Positions 1 through 8,944 of a DNA stretch of 64,000 nucleotides are shown here, one piece after another. The stretch's first letter is position 1; each line of letters begins with the position of its first letter. This stretch comes from Actinomycetes bacterium (GTDB lineage Bacteria; Actinomycetota; Thermoleophilia; BMS3ABIN01). The notes beneath the pieces are model-generated. The model made no database searches and had not been told where the DNA came from. It saw only the letters and a list, made by a program, of their open reading frames with translations. Made by a program: the position numbers and the translations under genes. The DNA is taken from contig JAJYOG010000003.1 of the NCBI GenBank assembly GCA_021785935.1, positions 104,850 through 168,849 on the forward strand, written 5' to 3'.

Positions 1-1467
1 TCCCTTTACCTGGATACCCATCCGCCGCTGCTCACCAGCTATATATCGCTCCTGATCCGCGTGATCGGCAGCGCTTCCGAAGAGGGATTGCACCTTGGCT
101 TCATTGTCTTTCCGGCTCTGGCGGCCGTTTCCATGTTCTTCCTCGCCCGGAGATTTACGGGCAGCCCGCTGCTGGCGGCTCTGCTTCTGGTTGTGACACC
201 GGGATTTATGGTGATGTCGCAGAGCGTTATGACTGACATACCGGCGCTGTCGCTCTGGCTGGCCGCGATCGCCGCCTACGTTTTTGGAGTCGACCGCGAA
301 AACAACCGCCTGCTGATACTTGCCGGACTTTGCCTAAGCCTGGCTGTATTGACTACATATCAGTCATTTAGTCTATTACCGCTCTTGCTTGTCTACGCGC
401 TGCTCCAGGGACGTCTGCGAATTAAATATATGTTGCCGCTGGCAGCCGGGCTGGCTGCATTCGCCGCAATTATTATTTACTACCGGACGGCTACCGGTCA
501 CCCTCCCAAACTTTCCTACAGCATCGGCCTGAACCTGGCCCCGGCTTTTCTCGCCAATAAGGTTATCGCTACGATCTCTGCCATCGGCGGCGCCATAGTC
601 TTTCCTTTCATTCTGGCGGCGGGAATGCTGAAGGGAAGAAAGGAATATCTGGCTTTCGCCGCCCTGATCGCGGCCCTCTTGCTCTTCTTCCTGCTTAAGA
701 TTTCTTCAGGAGAGTACACCTGGGCTTCTGCCGTCCTGCAGGCTATTTTCTGCGGTGCGGGGCTTCTTGCTATCTACCGTTTTGCCATCAGCGCCTCGGA
801 TGCGGCCGTTGGCCATTTTCGATCGCAAGGCGACCGTGACAATATCTTTCTGATTTTGTGGATCGCCGGCGTGCTCCTGTATGTTGTCGCGCTCCTGCCC
901 TATGCGTCTACACGCTATCTCATTCCCCTGTTTCCACCGGTGATACTGATGTTCGTGAGGTATGCGGAGACGATTCTCGGGGATGGAAAAACCGGGAAAT
1001 ATTTTGCCCTCCTCGCGATAGTATTAACTGCGGCCGCCGGCTTCGCGGTCTCGATTGCAGACTACCGGCTAGCCGGCGTCTATCGAAGCTTTGCTTCTGG
1101 CTATTCGCGACAGCTGCGGTCTGGTGATCAAAGGATCTGGTTTGCGGGGGAGTTCGGCCTGCGTTATTACCTCGAGGAAAACAGCGGCCGGTATCTCACC
1201 AAGGACGACAACTCACCGGCTCCTGGCGACCATGTCGTCCTCAGCCACGGTCTGATCGCTTATTTCATCTCCGATGAGCTCAGGAACCGTATGCAGCTCG
1301 AGCAGAGGATCGATTACCCCGGCGCTTGGCCGTTCCGGGTTGAAGACCCTGGCAGCCAAGCGGGTTTCTACGACCAATTCCACGGAAACCTGCCCTATTC
1401 GCTGTCGTCGGGACCGGTTGAATCGATTGATGTGTATACGGTTAGAGCGGCGCCAGATCGTTCATAA
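1..1467 (+). CDS. GT39/PMT-like membrane glycosyltransferase, 5' partial
   Basis: Probable polyprenyl-phosphate-sugar-dependent transferase of the ArnT/PMT (GT39) type, acting at the cytoplasmic membrane. The reading frame is open to base 1. The bases before the listed GTG at 61 translate to SLYLDTHPPLLTSYISLL, containing the D-x-HPP-L signature typical of the first periplasmic loop of this family. The gene therefore begins outside the window and 61 is not its start. About ten hydrophobic segments follow, then a soluble C-terminal domain of roughly 110 residues. Stop TAA is at 1465-1467. Substrate and acceptor cannot be told. A second relative is encoded at 47.5-49.2 kb. Confidence 0.8.
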   Translation, partial: SLYLDTHPPLLTSYISLLIRVIGSASEEGLHLGFIVFPALAAVSMFFLARRFTGSPLLAALLLVVTPGFMVMSQSVMTDIPALSLWLAAIAAYVFGVDRENNRLLILAGLCLSLAVLTTYQSFSLLPLLLVYALLQGRLRIKYMLPLAAGLAAFAAIIIYYRTATGHPPKLSYSIGLNLAPAFLANKVIATISAIGGAIVFPFILAAGMLKGRKEYLAFAALIAALLLFFLLKISSGEYTWASAVLQAIFCGAGLLAIYRFAISASDAAVGHFRSQGDRDNIFLILWIAGVLLYVVALLPYASTRYLIPLFPPVILMFVRYAETILGDGKTGKYFALLAIVLTAAAGFAVSIADYRLAGVYRSFASGYSRQLRSGDQRIWFAGEFGLRYYLEENSGRYLTKDDNSPAPGDHVVLSHGLIAYFISDELRNRMQLEQRIDYPGAWPFRVEDPGSQAGFYDQFHGNLPYSLSSGPVESIDVYTVRAAPDRS

Positions 1468-1578
1468 ACTCCGTGAGTAAGCTCTACGGCCACTCACAAT
1501 ATTATTGTAATTTATTGTAATAACACCTTACTTCTGATTTAATTCGCCGGACTCTTTTTTCTAACTATTGGGGGGAAA

Positions 1579-2145
1579 TTGTCAGCGCATTCTTATTTCC
1601 GGAAACTTATCGTCCCGGCATTGATTTCAGTATTGATTCTTTTAGCGGGAGCTTCTCTTGCTGGCTGTGGCTCGTCTGACAGCACATCCTCTGTAACATC
1701 CACTGCTGCCGCTCTTCAGGAATTCACATCACAGGCCGGCCGGTTCTCAGCGATGGTTCCATCTGTTCCCAAAGAGGAAGCTGATCCTTCAGATCCCTCA
1801 ACACATACATTCATTGTTGACGGGGGTCCCCATGTATTCGTGATTCAATACACCGATTTTAATCCATCCGGCAAAGATCCCCAGGTTATCCTTGACGCCG
1901 CCCGCGACGGCGCAAAATCAAAAGGTACCTTGGTGCAGGAAACCAAGATAACACTTGATGGTAATCCGGGTCGTGAACTAATGCTTGATACAAAAGACAA
2001 ATACGGCAACCCGATGAAAATGAAGTTAAGGATTTACCTGGTTAACACTCGGCTATATGTGGTGTCGATAACTTCGGACGCGAGCGTATCCACTAGCAGC
2101 GGGTACGAGGATTCAATGCAATCCTTCAAACTGCTTAAAACCTGA
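1579..2145 (+). CDS. Secreted lipoprotein, PsbP-like or unknown
   Basis: 188 residues with a TTG start behind a G-rich ribosome site (ggggggaaa). The signal peptide ends in the lipobox LAGC, giving lipidated Cys30 and predicting an outer-face membrane anchor. A Ser/Thr-rich linker precedes a compact domain (about 50-188) with the pattern GRFSAMVPSVPKE. That pattern resembles small actinobacterial lipoproteins distantly like PsbP, but this comparison is from memory. No catalytic motif is visible. The gene stands alone between the glycosyltransferase and a convergent toxin gene. The upstream gap has two copies of TATTGTAA, which could be an operator. Confidence 0.7.
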   Translation: MSAHSYFRKLIVPALISVLILLAGASLAGCGSSDSTSSVTSTAAALQEFTSQAGRFSAMVPSVPKEEADPSDPSTHTFIVDGGPHVFVIQYTDFNPSGKDPQVILDAARDGAKSKGTLVQETKITLDGNPGRELMLDTKDKYGNPMKMKLRIYLVNTRLYVVSITSDASVSTSSGYEDSMQSFKLLKT

Positions 2146-2198
2146 GAGGCATCAGCCCCAGGAGGGCGGGAACATCAGATCCCTCCATTGGCCTTTGA

Positions 2199-2627
2199 TC
2201 ACCCCTGCATCTCTGACAGCAACACCACGGCATTCTTGCCGCCGGCCCGTTCATGAATCAATCGATCTGCGGTCACCAAGGTAGCGGATAGTTTTTTTGA
2301 GAGCGCCAAGAAGGCCGCGTCGTAAACCGTCAGGTCGTGCTCGCCGGCAATCCGCGCCATTTCCTGGGACAGAGACTCATCCAGAGGATAAACCGCAAGA
2401 CCCAAAGACCACAGATTGCGCATCGTTTCGTCCATTTGCGCTGTTGTCATTCCGGAGCCGAAACGTAGGAAGTTGCCGAATTCGTAGATCAGAAGATCGG
2501 GGATGATTACATCCAGTTCGCCCTGGAGATAGGCCTCGCGCAGCAATAATGCCGGTTCGAGATCCGGTTCATTCTCGTGGTAAAACCATTTGATGATAAC
2601 CGAGGTATCGAGGACGGCGGTATTCAC
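2199..2627 (-). CDS. PIN-domain ribonuclease toxin (VapC-like)
   Basis: 142 residues, PIN fold. The acidic residues expected for a metal-dependent RNase are all present: Asp7 (LDTS), Glu49 (YEFGN), Asp103 (YDAAFLAL) and Asp121 (TADRL). Family members cleave tRNA or other RNA and inhibit growth unless bound by their antitoxin. The start codon overlaps the stop of the upstream ribbon-helix-helix gene by four bases (ATGA), the standard antitoxin-first coupling. Length and motifs look intact, so the toxin is probably functional. Confidence 0.9.
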   Translation of the reverse strand: MNTAVLDTSVIIKWFYHENEPDLEPALLLREAYLQGELDVIIPDLLIYEFGNFLRFGSGMTTAQMDETMRNLWSLGLAVYPLDESLSQEMARIAGEHDLTVYDAAFLALSKKLSATLVTADRLIHERAGGKNAVVLLSEMQG

Positions 2628-2896
2628 TCGTGGCGGGAATCCCTCATTTCCCGCACCGCTTTCGCCGCGTCCTGGCCACCCCGTACTTTTCGGGCCAGCC
2701 GGTCCATTGATTCAACCGCTTCACGAACCCTGGGGTCGTCAATGGGGCGCCTCTCAGAACGGTCGGCGATATATCTGCGGGTAGCCTCGCGGATCAACTC
2801 GCTGCGAGACCTATGCTCCTCTGCAGCAGCCTCGTCTATCTCCACCAGAAGCTCTTCCGGCAAAGAAAACAGGATCTTTTTCGACCGGCTTTTCAT
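2624..2896 (-). CDS. Ribbon-helix-helix antitoxin (CopG/VapB-like)
   Basis: 90 residues. The N-terminal 45 (KKILFSLPEELLVEIDEAA, then RSRSELIREATRRY) match the RHH DNA-binding fold: one strand followed by two helices. The remaining charged C-terminal tail is the likely toxin-binding segment. The gene precedes and overlaps the PIN toxin gene. RHH antitoxins repress their own promoter as dimers on palindromes, and two such sites lie directly upstream (2898-2931). It is separated from trpB2 by only 49 bases, which contain the operator, so it probably has its own promoter. Confidence 0.88.
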   Translation of the reverse strand: MKSRSKKILFSLPEELLVEIDEAAAEEHRSRSELIREATRRYIADRSERRPIDDPRVREAVESMDRLARKVRGGQDAAKAVREMRDSRHE

Positions 2897-2897
2897 G

Positions 2898-2931
2898 GAT
2901 ATACATCATATATCTAGTGATATACTATATC
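2898..2931. promoter_or_regulatory. Twin palindromic operator of the RHH/PIN pair
   Basis: Two palindromes sharing the half-sites GATATA and TATATC: GATATACTATATC (2919-2931, perfect, one central base) and GATATACATCATATATC (2898-2914, five-base spacer). They start one base upstream of the antitoxin ATG and are AT-rich in a GC-rich region. This is the expected layout for cooperative RHH autoregulation. Function is inferred. Confidence 0.6.
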
Positions 2932-2945
2932 AATCTGTTCGGGAC

Positions 2946-4304
2946 CTAGCCCATCTTCGGAATCTTCGCCATCGACTCCTTGATCTTCTCTTCCGGATAG
3001 GCGTAATCGGTGAGTTTGCCGCTCAGGTAAGCATCATAAGCGCTCATGTCAAAGTGGCCGTGACCGCTAAGGTTGAAGAGGATGACCTTCTCCTCGCCCG
3101 ACTCTCGGCACTCCAGCGCCTTGTCAATTGCCGCCTTGATGGCGTGGCTCGACTCCGGCGCCGGGATGATCGCTTCAGCGCGCGCGAACTGGATAGCCGC
3201 ATCAAAAATCTCGGTCTGGCCGTAGGCAACGGCTGACATGTGCCCGGCGTCGACGAGGGCGCTGATCAGCGGCGCCATGGCGTGATACCGGAGGCCGCCG
3301 GCGTGAATCCCCGGCGGGATGAAATCGTGCCCGAGCGTATGCATCATAAACAGCGGCGTCGAGGCAAGCGCGTCGCCGAAATCGTATGTGTACTGGCCTT
3401 TGGTGACTGTCGGGCATGAGCTGGGTTCGGCAGCCAGGAACTCCACGCTCTTTTTGCCCTCCAGGCGATCTTTCATAAAGGGGAAGGCCAGTCCGGCGTA
3501 ATTGCTGCCACCGCCGATGCAGCCGATGACGATATCCGGGTAGACGCCCGCCATTTCCATCTGCTGCTTGCATTCCTCACCCACCACTGTCTGGTGCATG
3601 AGTACGTGGTTAAGCACGCTTCCCAGGGAATAATTGCAATCATCATGGGTGGCCGCGTCCTCGGAGGCCTCACTGATGGCGATGCCCAAGCTCCCGAGTG
3701 AATCGGGGTCGCCTTCGAGGATGGCGCGGCCGGAGTTGGTGCGGTCGGTCGGGCTGGCGAACACCTCGGCGCCCCAGACCTGCATCATGCTGCGCCGGTA
3801 AGGCTTCTGGTCGTAGCTGATCTTGACCATATAGACGGTACACTCCATGCCGAACATCTGTGTCGCCAGTGCCATAGAGCAGCCCCACTGGCCGGCGCCG
3901 GTTTCGGTGGCGATGCGCTTGATGCCGGCTTCCTTGTTGTAGTAAGCCTGAGGCACCGAAGTGTTGGGCTTGTGCGAGCCGGCGGGGCTCACGCCCTCGT
4001 ACTTGAAGTAGATCTTCGCCGGCGTATCGAGCGCCTTCTCCAGGCGCATGGCACGGATTAGCGGCGTCGGCCTCCACAGTTTGTAGATTTCCCGCACCTC
4101 GTCCGGAATGTCAATGTAACGCTCGGTACTGACTTCTTGCATGATTAGTGACATTGGGAAGAGCGGCGTTAAGGCTTCCGGACCTACCGGCTCGCCAGTT
4201 GCCGGGTTCAGCGGCGGCCTCAGACTTCCCTCGGGCATATCCGGCGCGATGTTGTACCACTGCTTGGGAAGATTTTCTTCCGACAACAAGAATTTAACAG
4301 TCAT
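2946..4304 (-). CDS. trpB: Tryptophan synthase beta chain, TrpB2 type
   Basis: Catalyses PLP-dependent condensation of indole and serine to tryptophan. It belongs to the TrpB2 class, which does not need the usual TrpA contact surface. Features: [16 protein letters not shown], the Schiff-base lysine in [14 protein letters not shown], and the phosphate-binding [13 protein letters not shown]. 452 residues from the ATG at 4304, chosen over the TTG at 4328 because GGAGG lies seven bases upstream (ggagggtccaATG). No trpA or other trp gene is nearby. Orphan TrpB2 proteins often act as indole-salvage enzymes, which is the likely role here. Confidence 0.93.
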   Translation of the reverse strand: MTVKFLLSEENLPKQWYNIAPDMPEGSLRPPLNPATGEPVGPEALTPLFPMSLIMQEVSTERYIDIPDEVREIYKLWRPTPLIRAMRLEKALDTPAKIYFKYEGVSPAGSHKPNTSVPQAYYNKEAGIKRIATETGAGQWGCSMALATQMFGMECTVYMVKISYDQKPYRRSMMQVWGAEVFASPTDRTNSGRAILEGDPDSLGSLGIAISEASEDAATHDDCNYSLGSVLNHVLMHQTVVGEECKQQMEMAGVYPDIVIGCIGGGSNYAGLAFPFMKDRLEGKKSVEFLAAEPSSCPTVTKGQYTYDFGDALASTPLFMMHTLGHDFIPPGIHAGGLRYHAMAPLISALVDAGHMSAVAYGQTEIFDAAIQFARAEAIIPAPESSHAIKAAIDKALECRESGEEKVILFNLSGHGHFDMSAYDAYLSGKLTDYAYPEEKIKESMAKIPKMG

Positions 4305-4437
4305 TGGACCCTCCAGCCCCGGTGACAATAAAGACAGTGGAAGAAATGTAGCTTTTTACAGCGGGATTGGCAAGTGCTGACAGGTGTTTCCCAGCGGAGG
4401 AACATGAAAACCTGTCACGTCGAGAGGTCTCGAAGCG

Positions 4438-4857
4438 CTAGTACATGCTCGAGGTTTCGGTGTTTTCCTGGTGGGTCAGATTCTTGAGAAAAGGAAGATA
4501 CTTGAAAACGTAGGTCTTGGCATCCTTGCCGCAGGTTACCTGGTAGGTATGTTCCGCGCCCGGGTTAACCTTAAATGCCACAAACGTAAGATTCTTGGCC
4601 TCGCAACGATCGGCAGCGATATTCTCCGCCTGGATGTCGCTATGGGAGTCCAGGTATTCCTGCCGCGCCAGGTCAGCGGATTCCTTGGCGGTTTCGCTGG
4701 TTGCCTGGTTGGCATAAAAAACCGAGGAACCGTCGATGACGCCGATGCCCACGATCGCTATCACGATCACCAGAAAAACTACCGTGTTCATCATGCTGCC
4801 GGCTTCGCCGGCAAGAAATTTCTTTACGATTCCCATAGGTATATTATTCTTCGCCAA
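4438..4857 (-). CDS. Single-pass membrane protein with TadE-like N-terminus
   Basis: 139 residues. After a short basic segment (VKKFLAGEAGS) comes one hydrophobic helix (about 24-42, VVFLVIVIAIVGIGVIDG), then a polar domain with two cysteines. The layout resembles TadE/TadG-type pseudopilin-like proteins, but the conserved TadE glutamate cannot be assigned with certainty. It follows the large membrane-anchored protein by six bases and is probably cotranscribed with it. No Tad secretion genes are in the window, so a pilus role is not supported. Function unknown. Confidence 0.65.
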   Translation of the reverse strand: MAKNNIPMGIVKKFLAGEAGSMMNTVVFLVIVIAIVGIGVIDGSSVFYANQATSETAKESADLARQEYLDSHSDIQAENIAADRCEAKNLTFVAFKVNPGAEHTYQVTCGKDAKTYVFKYLPFLKNLTHQENTETSSMY

Positions 4858-4863
4858 AATTAC

Positions 4864-6918
4864 TTATGAGCCTTCAAACCGCCGCTTTCTGGTAACAATG
4901 ATGACATAAGCGGCGCCGCCGATAATGGCCGCAAGGGCGACGATGATTACTATCCAGCCGCGAGAGGTAATCAGGTGCACGCCGGCGCTGTCCTCAACCA
5001 GAGTGTGGCCTCGTGACGTCACGCCTGCATGAATCTTTGACCAACCATCCGAGTGGAAGGGTACGCCGATCTCGACTCTGCCAGTTTCCAGGCGCAGGTG
5101 CTGATCGGAGCCGTTCGGGAATTCCACGCCGTCCCCGGCCAAAGAAAGATCGACATTAAAGGCATAAGGATTGTTATTGACCAGTGTCACCGTGGCCTCG
5201 CCGTCAGAATTTCGCTGCAGCAACGGTGTGCTGACATCGACTCCCAACTTATCGAACTGGCTGGAGGTAAAACCGTCGATCGCATTGAGGTAGGCCAACC
5301 CCTGATTGGCGGTTTCCGGCCGCGCTCCCGCTCCGATGAAATAGGAACTCTCGGCGGTGTACATCTCCTTGGCCAAACCTACCATTTCCGGTATTTCACT
5401 ATCCACGGCCAGGCGGTAATCCTCAAATCGTTCGTGAACGGCATCAAGCTTCTGATAATAGGTCTGCGTCAGATAATCCTCTGCCGGATCGAGATACCGA
5501 AGCAGAGTCACCGGCTGGGTGTTGGGACGATACTTCTGCCTGACTTCGTTGAGTGTGAGCGTGTTCAGCCATGGTTCCTGGTCGATCGTGGCGTACACAA
5601 GCTGCCGCTGGTCGGCACTGAGCGCGGGGTTTGAAGCAAAGGAAGCGGCGATAACCGGTTGTGAGCCGCCGGCAGTATAGGCATTGGCGAGGGAAGCCAT
5701 GAATCCCGCCGGATTGGGGGCATCGGAGAAGAGCGCCGCCGAAACGTCATCGTTCGCAAAGAAGGCGGTGATACGCTCACCACTTAGATCCCTCACACGG
5801 TAACTGGGCGCTCCGGCAGGAAGCCGTCCCTGAATGAAGGTGCGAGCAGCCCCTGAAAGTACAGTGTACTCGCCACCGGTAGCCGCCAGATACCGCAGTG
5901 AATCCGTGGTCACGTCCAAACCGGGCGCGTATGCTCCCTCCGGCACGGCGGGAAGCGAAAGGGCGTTAGTAAGAATGTCATGGCCTATACGGTACTGGCC
6001 GTTGCCGTCATCCCAGCCCTGTTTGGCCAGAAGTGGCAGACTGGCGAAAGAATACGGAGTGGAGATGAACTGGGTGTTGCTGCTCTTGGCCATAAATTGC
6101 AACCCGGCCAGGCAGCCTGAAGCAGCCTCGGCTTCGGCCGAATCCGCCGGATAGCTTTTTGAGCCCTCGCCGCTGACAAGTTCGAATCCGCCTGCTAGAT
6201 CCTCCAGCTGGTCAAACAATGAAGCCTCGACTGCGTAAGTGGTTTTTATCCTCGGAAATTTTTGCGTGAAATCCGGATGTTGAAGAATTGTATCGGGGGT
6301 GCGTGGGTTGCCACGACAGCGGTCGACCAGGGCGGTGCTGATGAACCGTCCGGTCTCGTCACGCTGCGGCGAGGACCCTACCGTCCATAGAAGTGCCAGA
6401 TCCAGGGGTCCGTGCGCGGCCGGATCGACAACCGCAAGCCAGCCGGTCCCGGTAACCGTTTCCTCGTTGCCGCTGACCAGACTTACCTTGTATGGGTAAC
6501 CACCGGGGCCAACCTTGAGATCAGAGAGACTGGCGCCGTCCGACGAGGTTCCCTGTCCCGACAGGTTGTAATCCTTGTGCAGACGCGTTTCCGACATCGG
6601 CGCCGCGGCATACGGGTTTGGCGCTGTGTACGATGCGGCGGGATAGACTCTGACGACAAGGTCGCCGCTTAAGTTACGGCCCCCGGAATCGAGAATCATA
6701 TTGAAAACAACGCTGTCGCCGGTATGATAGACGAGCTTATCCGTGGAAACGGTGATAACGCCGGAAGCGGCATCGGCGCTACTGCCGGTCCACAAAACAT
6801 TCATCAATGTCAACGCAAAGAGAATGGCTGCCGCGGACAGATAGATGAACGCGGCTATCGGCATGTGCCGGGCCGATGCGTGCCGGGCTGATTGCGAGGA
6901 CCTGACGCTTGAACTCAT
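4864..6918 (-). CDS. Large secreted protein with C-terminal membrane anchor
   Basis: 684 residues from the ATG at 6918 (a weak AGGAA lies upstream). The ORF-track start at 7080 would run through the divergent otsB and is rejected. An N-terminal signal/anchor helix (about 24-42) is followed by a beta-rich domain (TVSTDKLVYHTGDSVVFN). A central domain starts at LALLWTVGSSPQRDETGRF, resembling the actinobacterial DUF6049-type or GH57/deacetylase-like barrel proteins. A second beta domain follows, then a C-terminal TM helix with basic stop (VTRKRRFEGS). Probably an envelope surface protein. The enzymatic role is unproven. Confidence 0.65.
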   Translation of the reverse strand: MSSSVRSSQSARHASARHMPIAAFIYLSAAAILFALTLMNVLWTGSSADAASGVITVSTDKLVYHTGDSVVFNMILDSGGRNLSGDLVVRVYPAASYTAPNPYAAAPMSETRLHKDYNLSGQGTSSDGASLSDLKVGPGGYPYKVSLVSGNEETVTGTGWLAVVDPAAHGPLDLALLWTVGSSPQRDETGRFISTALVDRCRGNPRTPDTILQHPDFTQKFPRIKTTYAVEASLFDQLEDLAGGFELVSGEGSKSYPADSAEAEAASGCLAGLQFMAKSSNTQFISTPYSFASLPLLAKQGWDDGNGQYRIGHDILTNALSLPAVPEGAYAPGLDVTTDSLRYLAATGGEYTVLSGAARTFIQGRLPAGAPSYRVRDLSGERITAFFANDDVSAALFSDAPNPAGFMASLANAYTAGGSQPVIAASFASNPALSADQRQLVYATIDQEPWLNTLTLNEVRQKYRPNTQPVTLLRYLDPAEDYLTQTYYQKLDAVHERFEDYRLAVDSEIPEMVGLAKEMYTAESSYFIGAGARPETANQGLAYLNAIDGFTSSQFDKLGVDVSTPLLQRNSDGEATVTLVNNNPYAFNVDLSLAGDGVEFPNGSDQHLRLETGRVEIGVPFHSDGWSKIHAGVTSRGHTLVEDSAGVHLITSRGWIVIIVALAAIIGGAAYVIIVTRKRRFEGS

Positions 6919-7059
6919 TAAACGGTTCCTGACCTTGAACTTCGCTTTAGTGGGCTGCGGCGCTGTATGATACCATAGCGCCTGATCGCACGGGGCGCCA
7001 GACGGGCATGCAGACAGCAGTATGCAGACCGGCAGCCCGCCCAGACTACTTTCTACTAT

Positions 7060-7908
7060 ATGACTGGCAAATCCTTGCACAAAAAACAGCCGACCGCCGA
7101 TTCACTGGATGAAATTCAGGAAGCACTGGCGCCATTAATGGCAGACATGGCCCACACGGGCATCTTCCTTGACCTGGACGGCACCCTGGCGCCAATCATG
7201 CCACGGCCCAACGATGTCGCTGTGCCTCCGGACATCATCCGGCTCATCCGCAAGCTGTCGCACACCTATCTGGCTGTGACCATTGTCAGCGGCAGGCCGG
7301 CTACCGGAGCCAAGCGCATAGTCGGCAATTCCGAACTCGCCTATATCGGCAACCACGGTTTTGAAACGATGCTGCCGGGAAGGGCCGTTGTCGTCTGTGA
7401 AGAGGCTCAGCCCTATATCGCCAAGATCCGTGAGCTCGTAGAGTACTGCCGCAAAGTGGAAGAGATGTCTGAGATGGGAATCTGGCTGGAAGATAAAACC
7501 GCCACCATGTCTTTCCATTTTCGCAACGCCCCCGATCCGCGCCAGTCCATGGAGTTTATGCACGAAAGAATTTTCCCTGAGGTTGAGAGGCTTGGCCTGG
7601 CGGTCAGTGAAGGCAGAAAGGTGATTGAGGTAAGACCGCCTGTGCCGGTAAACAAAGGCATCGCCGTTGGCCAGTTGCTCGACAGGCTTTCGTGTGTCAA
7701 GGCGATCTATGTCGGTGATGATACCACTGATATCGATGCGCTCAAGGAGCTGCGAAAGCGCGGCCGCCGCAAGAATCAGACGATGCTGGGCGTCGGTGTC
7801 ATTTCGGATGAAATGCCGAATGAGCTGCCAAAATTTGCCGATCTGCTGGTCGAACGTACCAGCGGTGTGGAACAGTTATTGCAGCTGCTGGCAGGAGAGG
7901 CGCCATAG
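7060..7908 (+). CDS. otsB: Trehalose-6-phosphate phosphatase
   Basis: HAD-superfamily enzyme releasing trehalose from trehalose-6-phosphate. Motif I is FLDLDGTLAP with nucleophile Asp38 and Asp40. Motif II is VSGRPATG, followed by the family-typical GNHGFE, and motif IV is YVGDDTTDIDAL. The 282-residue length is usual. No OtsA synthase is adjacent. Trehalose would serve as an osmolyte or glycolipid component. The stop is followed immediately by the ATG of a small Cys-rich gene (TAGATG), suggesting coupling. Confidence 0.92.
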   Translation: MTGKSLHKKQPTADSLDEIQEALAPLMADMAHTGIFLDLDGTLAPIMPRPNDVAVPPDIIRLIRKLSHTYLAVTIVSGRPATGAKRIVGNSELAYIGNHGFETMLPGRAVVVCEEAQPYIAKIRELVEYCRKVEEMSEMGIWLEDKTATMSFHFRNAPDPRQSMEFMHERIFPEVERLGLAVSEGRKVIEVRPPVPVNKGIAVGQLLDRLSCVKAIYVGDDTTDIDALKELRKRGRRKNQTMLGVGVISDEMPNELPKFADLLVERTSGVEQLLQLLAGEAP

Positions 7909-8145
7909 ATGAATGCCGAGCAGCAAGCCTGGACCGGCAAGTATAATTACCGGGAAGCTACAGCTGTGGACAGCTGCGATCTCTGCGCTTATGCCATCCG
8001 CATCGACACCGACCACGACCTGCGCGTTGAAGCCCTCTCCTGTGATGCCTGCGGTGATGATACCGGAGCCCCATTCAATGTTGACTTCGGTTTTATCTGT
8101 GATCTTTTTCTGCCGGAGCTGCTCGAAGAGGAACCGGAGAAATAA
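7909..8145 (+). CDS. Small four-cysteine protein, unknown
   Basis: 78 residues, acidic, with paired CDLC (about 24-27) and CDAC (about 46-49). Four cysteines at such spacing suggest one structural zinc site. It abuts otsB with no gap and must be cotranscribed with it. The last 53 bases overlap the end of the convergent PIG-L gene. I do not recognise the family, and a link to trehalose metabolism is only positional. Confidence 0.55.
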   Translation: MNAEQQAWTGKYNYREATAVDSCDLCAYAIRIDTDHDLRVEALSCDACGDDTGAPFNVDFGFICDLFLPELLEEEPEK

Positions 8146-8944
8146 CCCGCGCAGCTGCTTCCGCGAAGCGCTTGAACCTCACCGGCGTGTAATATTCGTA
8201 GGCAAGCCTGCCCTGATGCGGCCGCACGGTGTAGTCGCGGCCGGACGGTACCCGCCGGTATGGCTCCCCCTTCATGTGTACCATCATCGGCCCCCCCTTT
8301 AACCCCGTTAGCAGCCACAGGATCAGACGCTGACTGCGAAAGGCGATGACAAGCTTGCGTTTCATCAGGCGGTCGGTGAGCTTCATGGACGTCTGTTCCA
8401 CGAAGCCCTGTTCTGCTGATTCCGCTCCCGGTAAGAATTCTCCCACCTTCAAGAACCCCGCATTTGCACGGTGATACAGCGGAAATTCATAGAGCGCCGG
8501 CGGCGGAGTCTGGGATTCACGCACAGATGGGAACTGACGCATATTTCTGGCTTGACCGCCCAATCGCCCGATCGCAGCCGCGGCAGCCAGCTGGACGGCG
8601 TCGTGGTCGGGATGTCCCCCTTCAAAGGCCGGGACGAAGAGGGAGGCGGGTTTCATCCTCTTGAAAAGTTTCTCTAACCGCAGGGTAATATCATCCAGGA
8701 AGTCAAGCAGATGACCGTCGGGAAGCCGGAAGAACAGGAGGTTGCCGGGCTTGACCCCGATTAATTCCATTGCCCGGCGCGATTCAGCCTCACGTCTGTC
8801 GCCACGAAGGCCGCCGCGAGTAAGCCAGACAACCATGATCGGCGCCCCGGCCGAAACCAACCGCCGCATGGTTACGGCAATGAAGAACTCGTCATCGTGA
8901 TGGGCAAACAGGAAGAGAGCCGGTGTCGGCGGGGTTCCTGACAG
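8093..8944 (-). CDS. PIG-L/LmbE-type deacetylase, probable CTG start
   Basis: Zinc-dependent N-acetylglucosamine-type deacetylase family (MshB/PIG-L). The ORF track starts at ATG 8869, but the essential AHHDDE metal/catalytic motif lies upstream of it in the same frame (LFLFAHHDDEFFIAV). Between that motif and the preceding in-frame TAG there is no ATG, GTG or TTG. A CTG at 8944 with AAAGGGAG just upstream is the best start. It lies inside the 3' end of the PHP-GT gene (53-base overlap, other frame). The downstream metal ligand is HPDHDAV. An alternative is a frameshift or sequence error. Substrate is unknown; the neighbour suggests glycolipid or glycan modification. Confidence 0.75.
   Translation of the reverse strand: MSGTPPTPALFLFAHHDDEFFIAVTMRRLVSAGAPIMVVWLTRGGLRGDRREAESRRAMELIGVKPGNLLFFRLPDGHLLDFLDDITLRLEKLFKRMKPASLFVPAFEGGHPDHDAVQLAAAAAIGRLGGQARNMRQFPSVRESQTPPPALYEFPLYHRANAGFLKVGEFLPGAESAEQGFVEQTSMKLTDRLMKRKLVIAFRSQRLILWLLTGLKGGPMMVHMKGEPYRRVPSGRDYTVRPHQGRLAYEYYTPVRFKRFAEAAARVISPVPLRAAPAEKDHR

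Noticed and set aside
4305-4328. Longer TrpB2 N-terminus from the TTG at 4328
   Set aside because: The ATG at 4304 has an ideal GGAGG site, and the extra eight codons include that site itself.
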